Below, piece by piece: positions 7,305 to 16,677 of a stretch of DNA of 35,842 bases. The DNA lies in the NCBI GenBank assembly GCA_902546795.1, contig CACCLK010000010.1, forward strand, positions 1-35,842. The letters are read 5' to 3'. The notes beneath the pieces were generated by a model. It was not told the origin of the DNA, made no database searches, and worked only from the letters and a program-made list of their open reading frames with translations. The stretch is from an uncultured Pelagibacteraceae bacterium. Its GTDB lineage: Bacteria; Pseudomonadota; Alphaproteobacteria; Pelagibacterales; Pelagibacteraceae. The position numbers were made by a program, and so were the translations under genes. The first letter of the stretch is position 1. The number at the start of each line of letters is the position of its first letter.

Positions 7305-8057
7305 ATGTCAGAAAATCAGAAAAAAGTTTGGATCACTGGTGCAAGCACTGGTATTGGTAAATCTTTGGCTAAGAAATTCTCACTAATGGGCTGGAAAGTG
7401 GCAATTTCAGCTCGAAGAGAACAATTATTAAATGAAATAGCGGATGGAAAAAATATTTTAAGCTATCCTGCCGATGTCTCGAATTTTGATAGTGTAAGCA
7501 CTGCTTTCTCCAAAATTCTAAAAGATTTTGGTGACTTGGATGTTTGTGTTTTTTGCAGTGGGATTTATAACAGAAAAGCAGAAAAACAAATTGATGTTGA
7601 ACAAATCATTAAAACAATAGATATAAATTTTATTGGAGTTGTAAAGAGTGTAAAAACGGTAGAGGAATTTTTTAAAAAAAGAAAAAAGGGAAAGATATCA
7701 ATTGTATCTTCAATTGCAGCTTACAGAGGTCTACCAAACTCTTCTGGTTATGGTCCTTCAAAAGCAGCTTTGACTAATTTTGCTGAAAGTATTTACTTTG
7801 ACTTTAAAAAGTATAATGTTCAAATATCAGTTGTTTCCCCAGGTTTCATAAAGACTCCTATGACTGACACTAACGAATTTCCTATGCCTTTCATAAGATC
7901 AACTGAATTCGCTGCTGAAAAAATTTATAAAGGAGTAATTGAGTCTGACTCATTTGAAATTACTTTCCCAAAACAACTTACTACCATTTTAAAATTCTTG
8001 AGAATTTTGCCCTATAAAATTTATTTATTACTAGTAGACAAGCTTGTAAAAAGATAA
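7305..8057 (+). CDS. Short-chain dehydrogenase/reductase (SDR)
   Basis: A 250-residue classical SDR. The cofactor motif TGASTGIG is at 11-18 and R37-R38 (SARR) after the second strand suggests NADP(H). The catalytic set is S136, Y149 and K153 (YGPSK). The C-terminus (about 225-250) is hydrophobic and basic, so it may sit on the membrane. The substrate is unknown. It converges, with one base between stops, on the lipid-modification cluster at 8059-12225; related clusters in other proteobacteria often contain an SDR, so a part in fatty-acyl chemistry is plausible but inferred. Confidence 0.87.
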   Translation: MSENQKKVWITGASTGIGKSLAKKFSLMGWKVAISARREQLLNEIADGKNILSYPADVSNFDSVSTAFSKILKDFGDLDVCVFCSGIYNRKAEKQIDVEQIIKTIDINFIGVVKSVKTVEEFFKKRKKGKISIVSSIAAYRGLPNSSGYGPSKAALTNFAESIYFDFKKYNVQISVVSPGFIKTPMTDTNEFPMPFIRSTEFAAEKIYKGVIESDSFEITFPKQLTTILKFLRILPYKIYLLLVDKLVKR

Positions 8058-8058
8058 A

Positions 8059-8508
8059 TTACTTTACAAACTCTTTTATTCTTTCTATCGTAGTTTTGTC
8101 AGGACCCTCGTACTCAATTTTATATGAGTTTGTTTTGGTAAGAACTTCGACCCCTTTTGTGAAAATAAAAATAAAGAAAACCAAAAAAAATACTGCAAAT
8201 ATTTTTGCTGGATTATAATTTCCAGTTTCAAAAACACTTTTTCTCTCCTTATTTGCCTTATGGAAAAATTTAAAGGTAATATAAACAGCAATTATGAGAC
8301 CTATATGGGCCATTACAACTCCTGCCCAACCCCAAATAAAAGTTGTTAAGCTGAAAACATACAAACTAAAAACGGTGCTCCAAATAAATGATAAAACAAT
8401 CAATATTTGTAATCTCACTGACTTTGGTAAGCTCCTAAGATCTGACTTGGAGTCATCAAACATAATATTTGCGCTTTCCACCATCCAATCTTTTAGTCTA
8501 TCCATCAT
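8059..8508 (-). CDS. Small three-helix membrane protein of unknown function
   Basis: A 149-residue protein I do not recognise. An amphipathic N-terminus (MDRLKDWMVE) is followed by three hydrophobic helices (about 32-52, 55-80 and 103-120) and a charged C-terminal tail of about 25 residues. It is the last gene of the lipid-modification run, 21 nt after DUF3833. Two ATGs are adjacent (8508 and 8505). A TATAAT ends one base before the first and four before the second, so a separate promoter starting at the second ATG is possible. It occupies the place where a DUF2878-type membrane protein occurs in related clusters, but I cannot align it to that family. Confidence 0.7.
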   Translation of the reverse strand: MMDRLKDWMVESANIMFDDSKSDLRSLPKSVRLQILIVLSFIWSTVFSLYVFSLTTFIWGWAGVVMAHIGLIIAVYITFKFFHKANKERKSVFETGNYNPAKIFAVFFLVFFIFIFTKGVEVLTKTNSYKIEYEGPDKTTIERIKEFVK

Positions 8509-8529
8509 AATTATAACTTATTAAAATTT

Positions 8530-9054
8530 TTATTTTTTTTCAAATACAACAGTCAATTCGGCCACTTTAAAACCAAACTTTTTCATAGTGGCTCTATTTA
8601 TGGCTATTTTTTCATCCTGTTTAAAAATCCAATCATCAAATGTAATTTTTATATTCTTCCCTTTGACAGGTACCAAAAGAACATACTCAAATTTAAAGGC
8701 TGAACCGTATGAATAACCTTTTGCTTTTCCTACAACATCTGAGGCGGTTCCCTCGTAGTTATGTTCATCAATTTTATTAATAGTCCATTTTCTTTTTTGC
8801 TTCTCTCCATCGTCCCAGTCGAATTCCTCATCTAGTATTAGTTTTTTTCCATCCCAATCTCCATTAAGGTCAGCTTTAAACTGTCTAATTACTTTTCCTG
8901 ATCTGTTTTGTAAAACTCCCCAAGCTTTAACCTCGCCAGATAAAAACTCTTCGATGATGAGTCTTGGTTCTTTATTTATAAAATCAATAGGCTTCATATT
9001 ATTTGCGCATCCTGTTAAAAAAAATAATAATGTTAAACATAATATTTTTCTCAT
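8530..9054 (-). CDS. DUF3833 family lipoprotein
   Basis: A 174-residue predicted lipoprotein. The signal peptide ends in the lipobox LTGC, with the lipidated cysteine at residue 16. The mature part is rich in beta strands (LIIEEFLSGEVKAWGVLQ, GKVIRQFKADLNGDWDG, LDEEFDWDDGE), which fits the DUF3833 family of lipocalin-like appearance. The function is unknown. It lies 5 nt after the cyclopropane-synthase-like gene, its usual partner in proteobacterial lipid clusters, suggesting a periplasmic or outer-membrane lipid-handling role (inference). Confidence 0.85.
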   Translation of the reverse strand: MRKILCLTLLFFLTGCANNMKPIDFINKEPRLIIEEFLSGEVKAWGVLQNRSGKVIRQFKADLNGDWDGKKLILDEEFDWDDGEKQKRKWTINKIDEHNYEGTASDVVGKAKGYSYGSAFKFEYVLLVPVKGKNIKITFDDWIFKQDEKIAINRATMKKFGFKVAELTVVFEKK

Positions 9055-9059
9055 AGTAT

Positions 9060-10241
9060 TTATCTATTAGACATCGAGAATTGAATCAAGTTAATGTTTC
9101 TAGATTTAAATCCAGCTTCACAATATGATAGATAAAATTCCCACATTCTTTTAAAAGAGTCTTCAAAACCTAGGGCTGAGATACTCTTCCAAGATTCCAG
9201 AAAATTTTTTTTCCAAGCTTCAAGTGTTTTTGCGTAATCATCTGAATAATAATTAATCTTTAGAAAATCCATCTCATTCTTTTTAATTAAGAATTTCATT
9301 AGGTTGATGGAAGGCAAAAAGCCGCCTGGAAAAATATACTTTTGAATAAAATCCTCACTATTTCTATATCTCTGAAATAAATCATCGTGTATAACAATTC
9401 CTTGTATAGCTGCTGTTCCATTTGTTTTAAGTGATCTTTTAATTGTTCTAAAATATTCATCTAGGTATTTTTCTCCAACTGCTTCGATCATCTCAATAGA
9501 TACAATATTATCATATTTATCATTTAAATCTCTGTAATCTAAAAATTTTACTTGAACTTTGTTGTTCAAACCGGACTCAAAAATTTTTTTTTTGGTAAAT
9601 TCAAATTGATTTTTTGATATAGTAATACAATCAACGTTTACATCATAATTTTTTGCAAGATATTCTGAAAAACCTCCCCAACCACAACCAATTTCAAGAA
9701 TCTTATTACCATTTTTAATTTTCGAAAGATTTATGAGTTCTTGGAACTTATTTTTTTGTGCTGTTTCAAGATTTTCATTCTGATTTTTAAATACTGCACT
9801 TGAATACGTTAGAGATTTATCTAACCATATTGAAAAAAAATCATTACCTAAGTCGTAATGTTTAGAAATATATTTAAGGCTTTTTGTTTTTGTGTTTGAA
9901 GCAAATATTTTTTTTAATAAATTTTTTAATTTTTGTAATTTGAAGCTTCCAGAAAAAGAATATACTGTTTTTATATTTTTGGCGGTAAGTTCAATTAAAT
10001 CTGTAAGGTTTGATGTGTAGAAATCTTTTCTCATGTGTGCCTCACCAAGAGCAGAACTTCCTCCAAGGATTAAATTTAAAAAGAAGTTTTTGTTATTTAT
10101 TTTGATATCTGCTGATAAATTGCTCTCTAAATCACCAAAATGAAAAACTTTTCCATCATAGTTAACAAGTTTTAGATTTCCATATGAAATGTTTTTCAAT
10201 TTATTTAAAACAAATTTTTCTGAAATTTTTCCAAAACTCAT
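9060..10241 (-). CDS. cfa: Cyclopropane-fatty-acyl-phospholipid synthase family methyltransferase
   Basis: A 393-residue SAM-dependent enzyme acting on unsaturated acyl chains of membrane phospholipids. The N-terminal lipid-binding domain (about 1-120) includes GSSALGEAHM. The methyltransferase domain has the SAM motif ILEIGCGWGG at 181-190. Further family landmarks are IVSIEMIEAVG, YIFPGGFLPS and the C-terminal FYLSYCEAGF. The product may be cyclopropane, 10-methyl or methylated-unsaturated (furan precursor) fatty acid; the gene neighbourhood (FAD oxidoreductase, DUF1365, DUF3833) is that of a modified-fatty-acid cluster rather than a lone cfa. Its ATG overlaps the DUF1365 stop by one base. 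Confidence 0.9.
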   Translation of the reverse strand: MSFGKISEKFVLNKLKNISYGNLKLVNYDGKVFHFGDLESNLSADIKINNKNFFLNLILGGSSALGEAHMRKDFYTSNLTDLIELTAKNIKTVYSFSGSFKLQKLKNLLKKIFASNTKTKSLKYISKHYDLGNDFFSIWLDKSLTYSSAVFKNQNENLETAQKNKFQELINLSKIKNGNKILEIGCGWGGFSEYLAKNYDVNVDCITISKNQFEFTKKKIFESGLNNKVQVKFLDYRDLNDKYDNIVSIEMIEAVGEKYLDEYFRTIKRSLKTNGTAAIQGIVIHDDLFQRYRNSEDFIQKYIFPGGFLPSINLMKFLIKKNEMDFLKINYYSDDYAKTLEAWKKNFLESWKSISALGFEDSFKRMWEFYLSYCEAGFKSRNINLIQFSMSNR

Positions 10242-10999
10242 TAATATTCCTCGAAGCTTAAATTATTTTTTAATTTTTTATCCCTTTTTCTGTATATTGC
10301 CCCTTTTTTCCATAAAAGTAATGCTTCATAGTGTATCGAGCTGATAATCTTAATTGTCATTAAAGGATATTTAATAAAATTTAAAATTAGCTGTTTTAAG
10401 GATAGCTCTTTTTTATCACCAGTTTGGGTTGCCGTCAGTACAGTCCCCTCGGTATCTGTCTGTTTAATGTATACCGATAATTTTTCATCAGGTTCTAGAA
10501 GCTTAAAATTATAATAAGTTTCCATATCCATAAATGGAGAAACATAAAATTTTTTTTTGCATTTTTGATCAATTTTTTCATTATTGTTTACTTTAAAAAT
10601 ATAAGTGTGCTGTTCGTTGAAAGTATTTTTTACCTCATAGAAAATTGCCTTTAGGTTAGTATTGTCATAACAATAAAAAATACTTAGAGGATTGAACACG
10701 TATCCAAAAATTCTTGGATAACAAAGTATCTTAATTGTATTTATATTTTGATGAATATTGAATTTTTTTAAATTTGACAAAACCCAAGTTTTAAGTGGGC
10801 TACCGTCCCTATCTCCATGATCTTTATCGTAAAAACTAAAAAGATTAAATTTGTTGTGAGAAAAGATACTTAATTTTTTATCTAATTTTTCAACTTCATC
10901 AAGATCTAATAAAAGAGAAAATGTTTTATATCTTAAGTTGTGTCTAATAGGCTTAAATCTAGTGTGTGTTACAATTCCATTATAAATACAAGAGTTCAT
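10241..10999 (-). CDS. DUF1365 family protein
   Basis: A 252-residue protein of the DUF1365 family, whose biochemistry is unknown but which almost always sits between an FAD oxidoreductase and a Cfa-like methyltransferase. Recognisable segments are YNGIVTHTRFKPIRHNLRY at the start, LLLDLDEVE, GDRDGSPLKTWVL, and CYPRIFGYVFNPLSIFYCYD in the middle. The ATG at 10999 shares a base with the upstream stop (TGATG); the in-frame TTG one codon earlier is less likely. It is probably a cytosolic or membrane-peripheral partner in acyl-chain modification (inference from context). Confidence 0.88.
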   Translation of the reverse strand: MNSCIYNGIVTHTRFKPIRHNLRYKTFSLLLDLDEVEKLDKKLSIFSHNKFNLFSFYDKDHGDRDGSPLKTWVLSNLKKFNIHQNINTIKILCYPRIFGYVFNPLSIFYCYDNTNLKAIFYEVKNTFNEQHTYIFKVNNNEKIDQKCKKKFYVSPFMDMETYYNFKLLEPDEKLSVYIKQTDTEGTVLTATQTGDKKELSLKQLILNFIKYPLMTIKIISSIHYEALLLWKKGAIYRKRDKKLKNNLSFEEY

Positions 11000-12225
11000 C
11001 AAATTTTAAAATCTTTGATCAAGTTTAAAGTTGATTTTAATCCATCTTCATGAAAACCATAACCAAAATAACTTCCACAAAACCACGTTCTTTTTTTTCC
11101 TTGAAGTAATTTAAGATCATTTTGTAGCTTGGTGTTTTGGGAATTAAAATAAGGGTGGGTAAAATTTATTTTTTTTATTGTTTTGTTTGCCATGATTTCT
11201 TGAACCGGATTTAAAGTCAAAAAATAGTTTATTTCTGTATTTAAGTTTTGTAATTTGTTCAACCAATAAGTTACACAAGTTTTATCATTTTTCGTTATTG
11301 AATTCCAGCTTGACCAGGCCTTTTTATTTTTTGGCATTAAATTATCATCTGAATGTAATACAGCATTATTTGAAACATATAAAAATTTACCTAAAATATT
11401 TTTTTCAACATCTGTTGGGTTTTTAATTAAGTCTAAACTTTGGTCAGCATGTGCTGCTAAAATTACATGATCATAATCTAAAAAATCTTCTCCGATTAAA
11501 ACTCTGACATTCTCTTTGTTTCTTATTATCTTTTTTACTTTATAATTTTTAAAAACTTCTCCATTAATTTTTTTTAAAACTTTTTCTACGTAAGTTTTGC
11601 TTCTATTTTTAACTGTGTACCACTGAGGTCTGTTTCTTAATTTAAATAGCCCGTGATTTGTGAAAAAATTTAAGAACAATTTTAATGGAATTTCTTTAGC
11701 TTTGTTAAAAGGCATAGACCAGATTGCAGCAACCATTGGAATAAGATGATATTCAATAAAATAATTTGATAATTTTTTCTTTCTTAAAAAGCTTCCGAGT
11801 GTCTCTGCCTCCATATCTTTTTTAATAAGTAATGGTGCATTTTTATAAAAAAAAATTATTTCTCTTATCATGTTAAGAAACTTTATATCGAATAAATTCA
11901 TTTTATTCGCAAAAATCCCATTCAAACCTCTACCACTGTATTCTATTTTAGTATCTTTAATAGACACCGAAAAAGACATATCACTTTTTTCAATAGGCAC
12001 CTCCAACTCTTTAAAAAATTTGATTAAATTAGGATATGTAACTTCGTTAAAAACAATGAAGCCTAAATCTACACTAGTTGTTTTTTTATTTTCCACAATA
12101 TCATATGTATATGAGTGACCGCCAAAATGATTATCTTGTTCGAATAAATCTACTTTAAATTTTTTTGAGAGATAGTATGCTGCAGATAAACCTGAAATAC
12201 CTGATCCAATTACAGCTATTTTCAT
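10999..12225 (-). CDS. FAD-dependent amine-oxidase-fold oxidoreductase of the lipid cluster
   Basis: A 408-residue flavoprotein. The N-terminal dinucleotide-binding motif is GSGISG (7-12) with the acidic residue of the second strand at E29, followed by the GGHSYTYD flavin contact. The fold resembles amine oxidases and phytoene/protoporphyrinogen oxidases (COG2907 type). In related clusters this protein is thought to oxidise or desaturate acyl chains, but the reaction is not established. It begins 6 nt after gcvP ends, on the same strand, and heads FAD-DUF1365-cfa-DUF3833-membrane protein. An in-frame fragment on the opposite strand is a shadow. Confidence 0.85.
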   Translation of the reverse strand: MKIAVIGSGISGLSAAYYLSKKFKVDLFEQDNHFGGHSYTYDIVENKKTTSVDLGFIVFNEVTYPNLIKFFKELEVPIEKSDMSFSVSIKDTKIEYSGRGLNGIFANKMNLFDIKFLNMIREIIFFYKNAPLLIKKDMEAETLGSFLRKKKLSNYFIEYHLIPMVAAIWSMPFNKAKEIPLKLFLNFFTNHGLFKLRNRPQWYTVKNRSKTYVEKVLKKINGEVFKNYKVKKIIRNKENVRVLIGEDFLDYDHVILAAHADQSLDLIKNPTDVEKNILGKFLYVSNNAVLHSDDNLMPKNKKAWSSWNSITKNDKTCVTYWLNKLQNLNTEINYFLTLNPVQEIMANKTIKKINFTHPYFNSQNTKLQNDLKLLQGKKRTWFCGSYFGYGFHEDGLKSTLNLIKDFKI

Positions 12226-12231
12226 TAAAAA

Positions 12232-15099
12232 TTATGCTGCTTCGTCTTTATATTCGTCCATTGAAGGACAAGAACAAACTAAATTTCTATCGCCGTAAAC
12301 ATTGTCAACTCTAGCAACTGGCGCCCAATACTTATTATGTTTTACATACTCGTTTGGAAACGCTGCTTCTTCTCTTGAATATTTATGGGTCCATTCATTG
12401 GATGATAGCTCGATATAAGTGTGAGGAGCATTTTTAAGTGGATTATCAATTTTGTCAAATTTTGAGGACTCAACTAATTCAATTTCTTTTTTAATCTTGA
12501 TCAGTGCATTACAGAATTTATCAATTTCCTCTAGATTTTCACTTTCTGTTGGCTCAATCATTATTGTACCTGCAACTGGCCATGACATTGTTGGGGCATG
12601 ATATCCAAAATCTATTAATCTTTTAGCAAGATCTTCCTCTGAAATGCCCGAACTTGCCTTAATAGGTCTAATATCAATGATGCACTCATGAGCAACATTT
12701 CCATTTTTACCTGTGTACAAAACCTTATAATCTTTAGATAGTTTTTTAGATATATAGTTAGCGTTTAAAATTGATACTTGGGAGGCTTTTTTTAATCCTT
12801 CGGCTCCCATCATTTTAATATACATCCAAGAAATTGGAAGAATACTTGAGCTTCCCCAAGGTGCTGCTGAAACTGCTCCCATTCCTTTTTTAGGTCCAGC
12901 TTCTTTAATAATTTCGTGCGTTGGTAAAAAATCAGCTAAATGTTTAGCACATGCGATTGGTCCCATACCTGGTCCTCCACCACCATGCGGAATGCAAAAT
13001 GTTTTATGTAAATTTATGTGACAAACATCTGGTCCAAATTTTCCAGGCTTAGCAACTCCCACTAAAGCGTTCAAATTTGCCCCATCCATATAAACTTGAC
13101 CACCTTGTTTATGTATTATATCACAAATTTCGATTATCTTTTCTTCAAAGACTCCATGTGTCGAAGGGTAAGTAACCATTAAAGCAGCTAAATCTTTGGA
13201 GTATTTTTCTGCTTTATTTTTAAGATCATTTATATCTACATTTCCATCTTCATCGCAATTAACTACAACAACTTTCATTCCACACATTTGAGCACTTGCT
13301 GGGTTAGTTCCGTGTGCTGAGTTAGGAATTAGACATACGTTTCTATTCCCTTGATTATTTTCTTTATGGAATTTTCTTATAGTCATAAGACCAGCATACT
13401 CACCTTGTGCTCCAGAGTTAGGTTGCAATGATACCGCGTCATAACCAGTGATCTCTTTCAAATCATTGATCAGATCACTGTAAAGTTCTCTATAACCTTC
13501 CATTTGATCTGTCGGCACAAAAGGATGGGGTAATGAAAACTCTTTCCAAGTAATGGGTATTAGTTCTGCTGTTGCGTTCAGCTTCATTGTACAAGAACCA
13601 AGAGCTATCATTGACCTATTTAATGCAATGTCACAGTCTTCGAGTCTCTTTAAATATCTTAGCATTTCCGTTTCAGAGTGGTACTTATTAAAAACTGGGT
13701 GGGTAAGATATTTTGAGCTTCTTAATAGGTTTTTCGGTAAATTATTTAATTCCACTTTTATATCTTGTTTAACTATTTTTGATATACCAAAAATTTTGAG
13801 CAAAACATTTACATCATTTAATTTTTTCGCTTCATCAAAGGCCACTGAAATATTTTTACTGTCCACTTTTCTTAAATTAATATTTTCTTTTAAAGCAGTT
13901 TTGTAAATTGAGTCAGTTTTGTTACCGGTATTTATAGTAATCGTATCAAAAAAATAGTCTGATAAAATTTTATAACCACCTTTTTTTATTTCATCTGCAA
14001 AAATTTTTGCTAATTTTGAGGTTCTATTAGCTATTTTTAGAATTCCCTCTGGTCCATGATAAATTGCAAAAGCCGCTGAAATAATCGCGAGTAATGCTTG
14101 AGCGGTACAAATGTTACTTGTGGCTTTATCTCTTCTTATATGTTGCTCCCTAGTTTGCAAAGATAATCTGTAAGCCTTCTTTCCATGTCTATCAACTGAA
14201 ACTCCTATTATTCTACCCGGCATTGATCTTTTAAATTCCTCTTTAGTCGCAAAGAAAGCAGCATGCGGCCCACCGTAACCCATTGGTATCCCAAATCTTT
14301 GGGCACTACCAACAGCGATATCTGCACCAAGTTCAGCTGGTGTTTTTAATCTTGCTAAAGCTAATAAGTCACAAACTAAAATTGCTTTTCCATTTTTTTT
14401 GTGAATCTGGCTTATACTCTCGCTAGGATCATCAATTTCGCCTAACGTACCGGGATAAGACAACACCCCACAAATTATATCCTCATTTATACTTGTTAAT
14501 TCTTTTTTTTCATCTCCAATAATTAATTCTAATCCAAAAGGCTCTGTTCTGGTTTTGATCAGATCGATTGTTTGAGGGTTACAGTTGCTTGAAATAAATA
14601 TTTTTTTTGAATTAGTCCTGTCTAATCTTTGACTTAACCCTACTGCTTCTGCAGCAGCTGTGGACTCGTCCAACAAAGAAGCATTTGCAATATCCATTCC
14701 AGTCAGATCAATAATCAATTGCTGAAAATTAAGAAGCATTTCAAGTCTTCCTTGGGCCACTTCTGGTTGATAAGGTGTATAAGAAGTGTACCACCCTGGG
14801 TTTTCAAGGATATTTCTTAAAATTACATTTGGAGTGATGGAATTGTAGTATCCCATACCAATAAAGTTTCTAAATATTTTATTTTTTTTTGAAATAGATT
14901 TTAATTTTTTTAAAGCATCATTCTCTGATATTGGCTCACTAACTTTTAAATCATCTTTAAGTAAGATTTTTTCGGGTACAGTGTTGGTCATTAAATCGTC
15001 GAGTGATTTGTATCCAACATATTCTAACATTTTCAACTGTTCCTCCTTAGAGGGGCCTATATGTCTTTTTATAAATTCTTTTGAATTATCATCAATCAT
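12232..15099 (-). CDS. gcvP: Glycine dehydrogenase (decarboxylating), P-protein
   Basis: A 955-residue pyridoxal-phosphate enzyme of the glycine cleavage system. It decarboxylates glycine and passes the aminomethyl group to the lipoyl arm of GcvH. It is a full-length single-chain form with both halves. The active-site lysine is K699 in the NLHKTF motif, followed by the glycine-rich GGGGPGMGP loop; SAHGTNPASA lies upstream. The ATG abuts the gcvH stop (TAAATG). It is third gene of gcvT-gcvH-gcvP, with the lipid-modification genes only 6 nt downstream. Expression is expected to follow the glycine riboswitch upstream of gcvT. Confidence 0.97.
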   Translation of the reverse strand: MIDDNSKEFIKRHIGPSKEEQLKMLEYVGYKSLDDLMTNTVPEKILLKDDLKVSEPISENDALKKLKSISKKNKIFRNFIGMGYYNSITPNVILRNILENPGWYTSYTPYQPEVAQGRLEMLLNFQQLIIDLTGMDIANASLLDESTAAAEAVGLSQRLDRTNSKKIFISSNCNPQTIDLIKTRTEPFGLELIIGDEKKELTSINEDIICGVLSYPGTLGEIDDPSESISQIHKKNGKAILVCDLLALARLKTPAELGADIAVGSAQRFGIPMGYGGPHAAFFATKEEFKRSMPGRIIGVSVDRHGKKAYRLSLQTREQHIRRDKATSNICTAQALLAIISAAFAIYHGPEGILKIANRTSKLAKIFADEIKKGGYKILSDYFFDTITINTGNKTDSIYKTALKENINLRKVDSKNISVAFDEAKKLNDVNVLLKIFGISKIVKQDIKVELNNLPKNLLRSSKYLTHPVFNKYHSETEMLRYLKRLEDCDIALNRSMIALGSCTMKLNATAELIPITWKEFSLPHPFVPTDQMEGYRELYSDLINDLKEITGYDAVSLQPNSGAQGEYAGLMTIRKFHKENNQGNRNVCLIPNSAHGTNPASAQMCGMKVVVVNCDEDGNVDINDLKNKAEKYSKDLAALMVTYPSTHGVFEEKIIEICDIIHKQGGQVYMDGANLNALVGVAKPGKFGPDVCHINLHKTFCIPHGGGGPGMGPIACAKHLADFLPTHEIIKEAGPKKGMGAVSAAPWGSSSILPISWMYIKMMGAEGLKKASQVSILNANYISKKLSKDYKVLYTGKNGNVAHECIIDIRPIKASSGISEEDLAKRLIDFGYHAPTMSWPVAGTIMIEPTESENLEEIDKFCNALIKIKKEIELVESSKFDKIDNPLKNAPHTYIELSSNEWTHKYSREEAAFPNEYVKHNKYWAPVARVDNVYGDRNLVCSCPSMDEYKDEAA

Positions 15100-15480
15100 T
15101 TAATTTGGATTCTCCTTACAAAACTTGTCATACTCATCTTTTGACATCAATGAGTCAAATTCTCCTTTATCTTTTATTTTTAATTTAAAAAACCAACTTG
15201 CACCTTCTGGATCTGAGTTAACGCTACCTGGATCATCTGCTATAGATTTGTTCCCTTCAGTAATTTCTCCTGCGATTGGTGAGTAAACATCACTTGCTGC
15301 TTTAGTAGATTCAACAACTGCTGCTTGGCCCTCTTTCTCAACAGACTTTCCTGCATCTGGTACTTCAACGAAAACAATGTCGCCAAGCATTTCTGTTGCA
15401 TGTTTTGTTATACCAACCGTTGCAACATCACCCTCTAACGAGACCCATTCGTGTTTCTTTGAAAATTTTTTTTCACTCAT
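15100..15480 (-). CDS. gcvH: Glycine cleavage system H protein
   Basis: A 126-residue lipoyl carrier of the glycine cleavage system. It shuttles the aminomethyl and reduced-lipoyl intermediates among P, T and L proteins. The lipoylation site is K60 in [14 protein letters not shown], at the usual hairpin tip. The N-terminal KKHEWV motif and C-terminal [15 protein letters not shown] segment are typical, as is the length. It starts 14 nt after gcvT and abuts gcvP. No lipoyl synthase or lpd gene is in the window, so those parts come from elsewhere. Confidence 0.96.
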   Translation of the reverse strand: MSEKKFSKKHEWVSLEGDVATVGITKHATEMLGDIVFVEVPDAGKSVEKEGQAAVVESTKAASDVYSPIAGEITEGNKSIADDPGSVNSDPEGASWFFKLKIKDKGEFDSLMSKDEYDKFCKENPN

Positions 15481-15494
15481 ATTTTCCTCTAATT

Positions 15495-16589
15495 CTACTT
15501 AACATAGCTTTTTTTGTAAAACGGGAGTTGAGAAATTTTACCCCCATATTTTTTCCCTCTTACTTCAAGCTTAATTGTTGTCCCAACCTCTGCAAATTTA
15601 GATTTAACATATCCCATTGCAACTGGTGCGTTTACACTTGGACCAAAAGTTCCGCTAGTGACGAATCCTATCTCATTATCATCAGAGGAATAAATTTTAG
15701 TGCTTTCTCTCGCTATGATTTTTCCGTCGGGTTTAATTCCTACTCTAATTTTATCACTGCCATTAATTAATAAATTTTTAATCTTTTCCCAACCATTAAA
15801 GCCCCCGACTTCTTTTCTTTTTTTTGCAATGGCCCATTTTAAATTAGCTTCTATTGGATTTATTTGTTCGTTAAGGTCATGACCATACAAACACAGGCCT
15901 GCCTCTAATCTTAATGTGTCTCTTGCCCCTAATCCAATTGGTTTGACTTTATTCGAAATCAAGAAGTCAATCAATTTTTCAACTTTTTTATTTGGAATAG
16001 AAATTTCAAAACCATCCTCACCCGTATAACCTGATCTCGTGATATATAAATTTTCACCATCGTAATTGAAATTATTGCCAGTCATAAATTTTAACTTAGA
16101 GACACCTTGCACAAGTTTTTCTAAAATTTCAACGGATTTTGGACCTTGTAAAGCTATTAATGATAAATCGTTATTTAAAAGATACTTGTGATTTTTTTTT
16201 AAAAATTGTGAAATTTGTTTAATGTCATTTTCCTTACATGCCGCATTTAAAATAATACAAAATCCTTTTTCAGTTTTTGTTACGATTAAATCATCAATTA
16301 TGCCGCCGTCATTGTTAAGTAAAAAAGAATATTTAGAGTGATTAATTTTTAAAGATTTTAAATCTGCTGGTATTATTTTTTCTAATGCTTCGGTCAAAGT
16401 TTCATCTCCCTCTAAAAAAAATTGTCCCATGTGAGAAACATCAAAAAAACCAGCATGTGTTCTTGTGGAAATATGTTCTTTAACTATGCCATCCTTATAT
16501 TGAATAGGCATTTCATAACCTGCAAAAGGAACAAATTTTGCTCCTAAATTTTTGTGATAATTGTATAAAGCTGTTTTTTGCGTCTCCAT
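15495..16589 (-). CDS. gcvT: Aminomethyltransferase (glycine cleavage T protein)
   Basis: A 364-residue tetrahydrofolate-dependent T-protein. It releases ammonia from the H-bound aminomethyl group and makes 5,10-methylene-THF. Landmarks are the [12 protein letters not shown] start (20-31), [12 protein letters not shown] (46-56), GGIIDDLIV with the catalytic-region aspartates at 99-100, and [11 protein letters not shown]. The length is normal. It is the first gene of the operon; the ATG at 16589 has a modest AAGAAGAG ribosome site that overlaps a sequence able to pair with the riboswitch linker. It is the direct output of the glycine riboswitch. Confidence 0.96.
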   Translation of the reverse strand: METQKTALYNYHKNLGAKFVPFAGYEMPIQYKDGIVKEHISTRTHAGFFDVSHMGQFFLEGDETLTEALEKIIPADLKSLKINHSKYSFLLNNDGGIIDDLIVTKTEKGFCIILNAACKENDIKQISQFLKKNHKYLLNNDLSLIALQGPKSVEILEKLVQGVSKLKFMTGNNFNYDGENLYITRSGYTGEDGFEISIPNKKVEKLIDFLISNKVKPIGLGARDTLRLEAGLCLYGHDLNEQINPIEANLKWAIAKKRKEVGGFNGWEKIKNLLINGSDKIRVGIKPDGKIIARESTKIYSSDDNEIGFVTSGTFGPSVNAPVAMGYVKSKFAEVGTTIKLEVRGKKYGGKISQLPFYKKSYVK

Positions 16590-16677
16590 AATAACTCTTC
16601 TTTTTTTACCCCATCTGTCTAGGTACCTGAGAGATTTAATCCTTCGGTGAGGCTAAGCCTACTTTCCAGAGTTATTA
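16589..16677 (-). promoter_or_regulatory. Candidate riboswitch expression platform sequestering the gcvT start
   Basis: On the transcript, the linker decamer UAAUAACUCU (16668-16677) is perfectly complementary to AGAGUUAUUA (16589-16598), which spans part of the ribosome-binding region and the A of the gcvT AUG. The same linker bases are used by the leader-linker helix (16671-16676) and by the 5' strand of aptamer 2 P1 (16667-16670), so the alternatives exclude each other. This predicts that a glycine-bound fold frees the start site (an ON switch). The complementarity is seen directly; the mechanism is inferred. Confidence 0.6.

Noticed and set aside
13553-13906. 117-codon plus-strand reading frame inside gcvP
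   Set aside because: Antisense shadow of a fully conserved gene; no recognisable domain and no ribosome site. Similar shadows in acnA, prpD, livF and gcvT were dismissed for the same reason.
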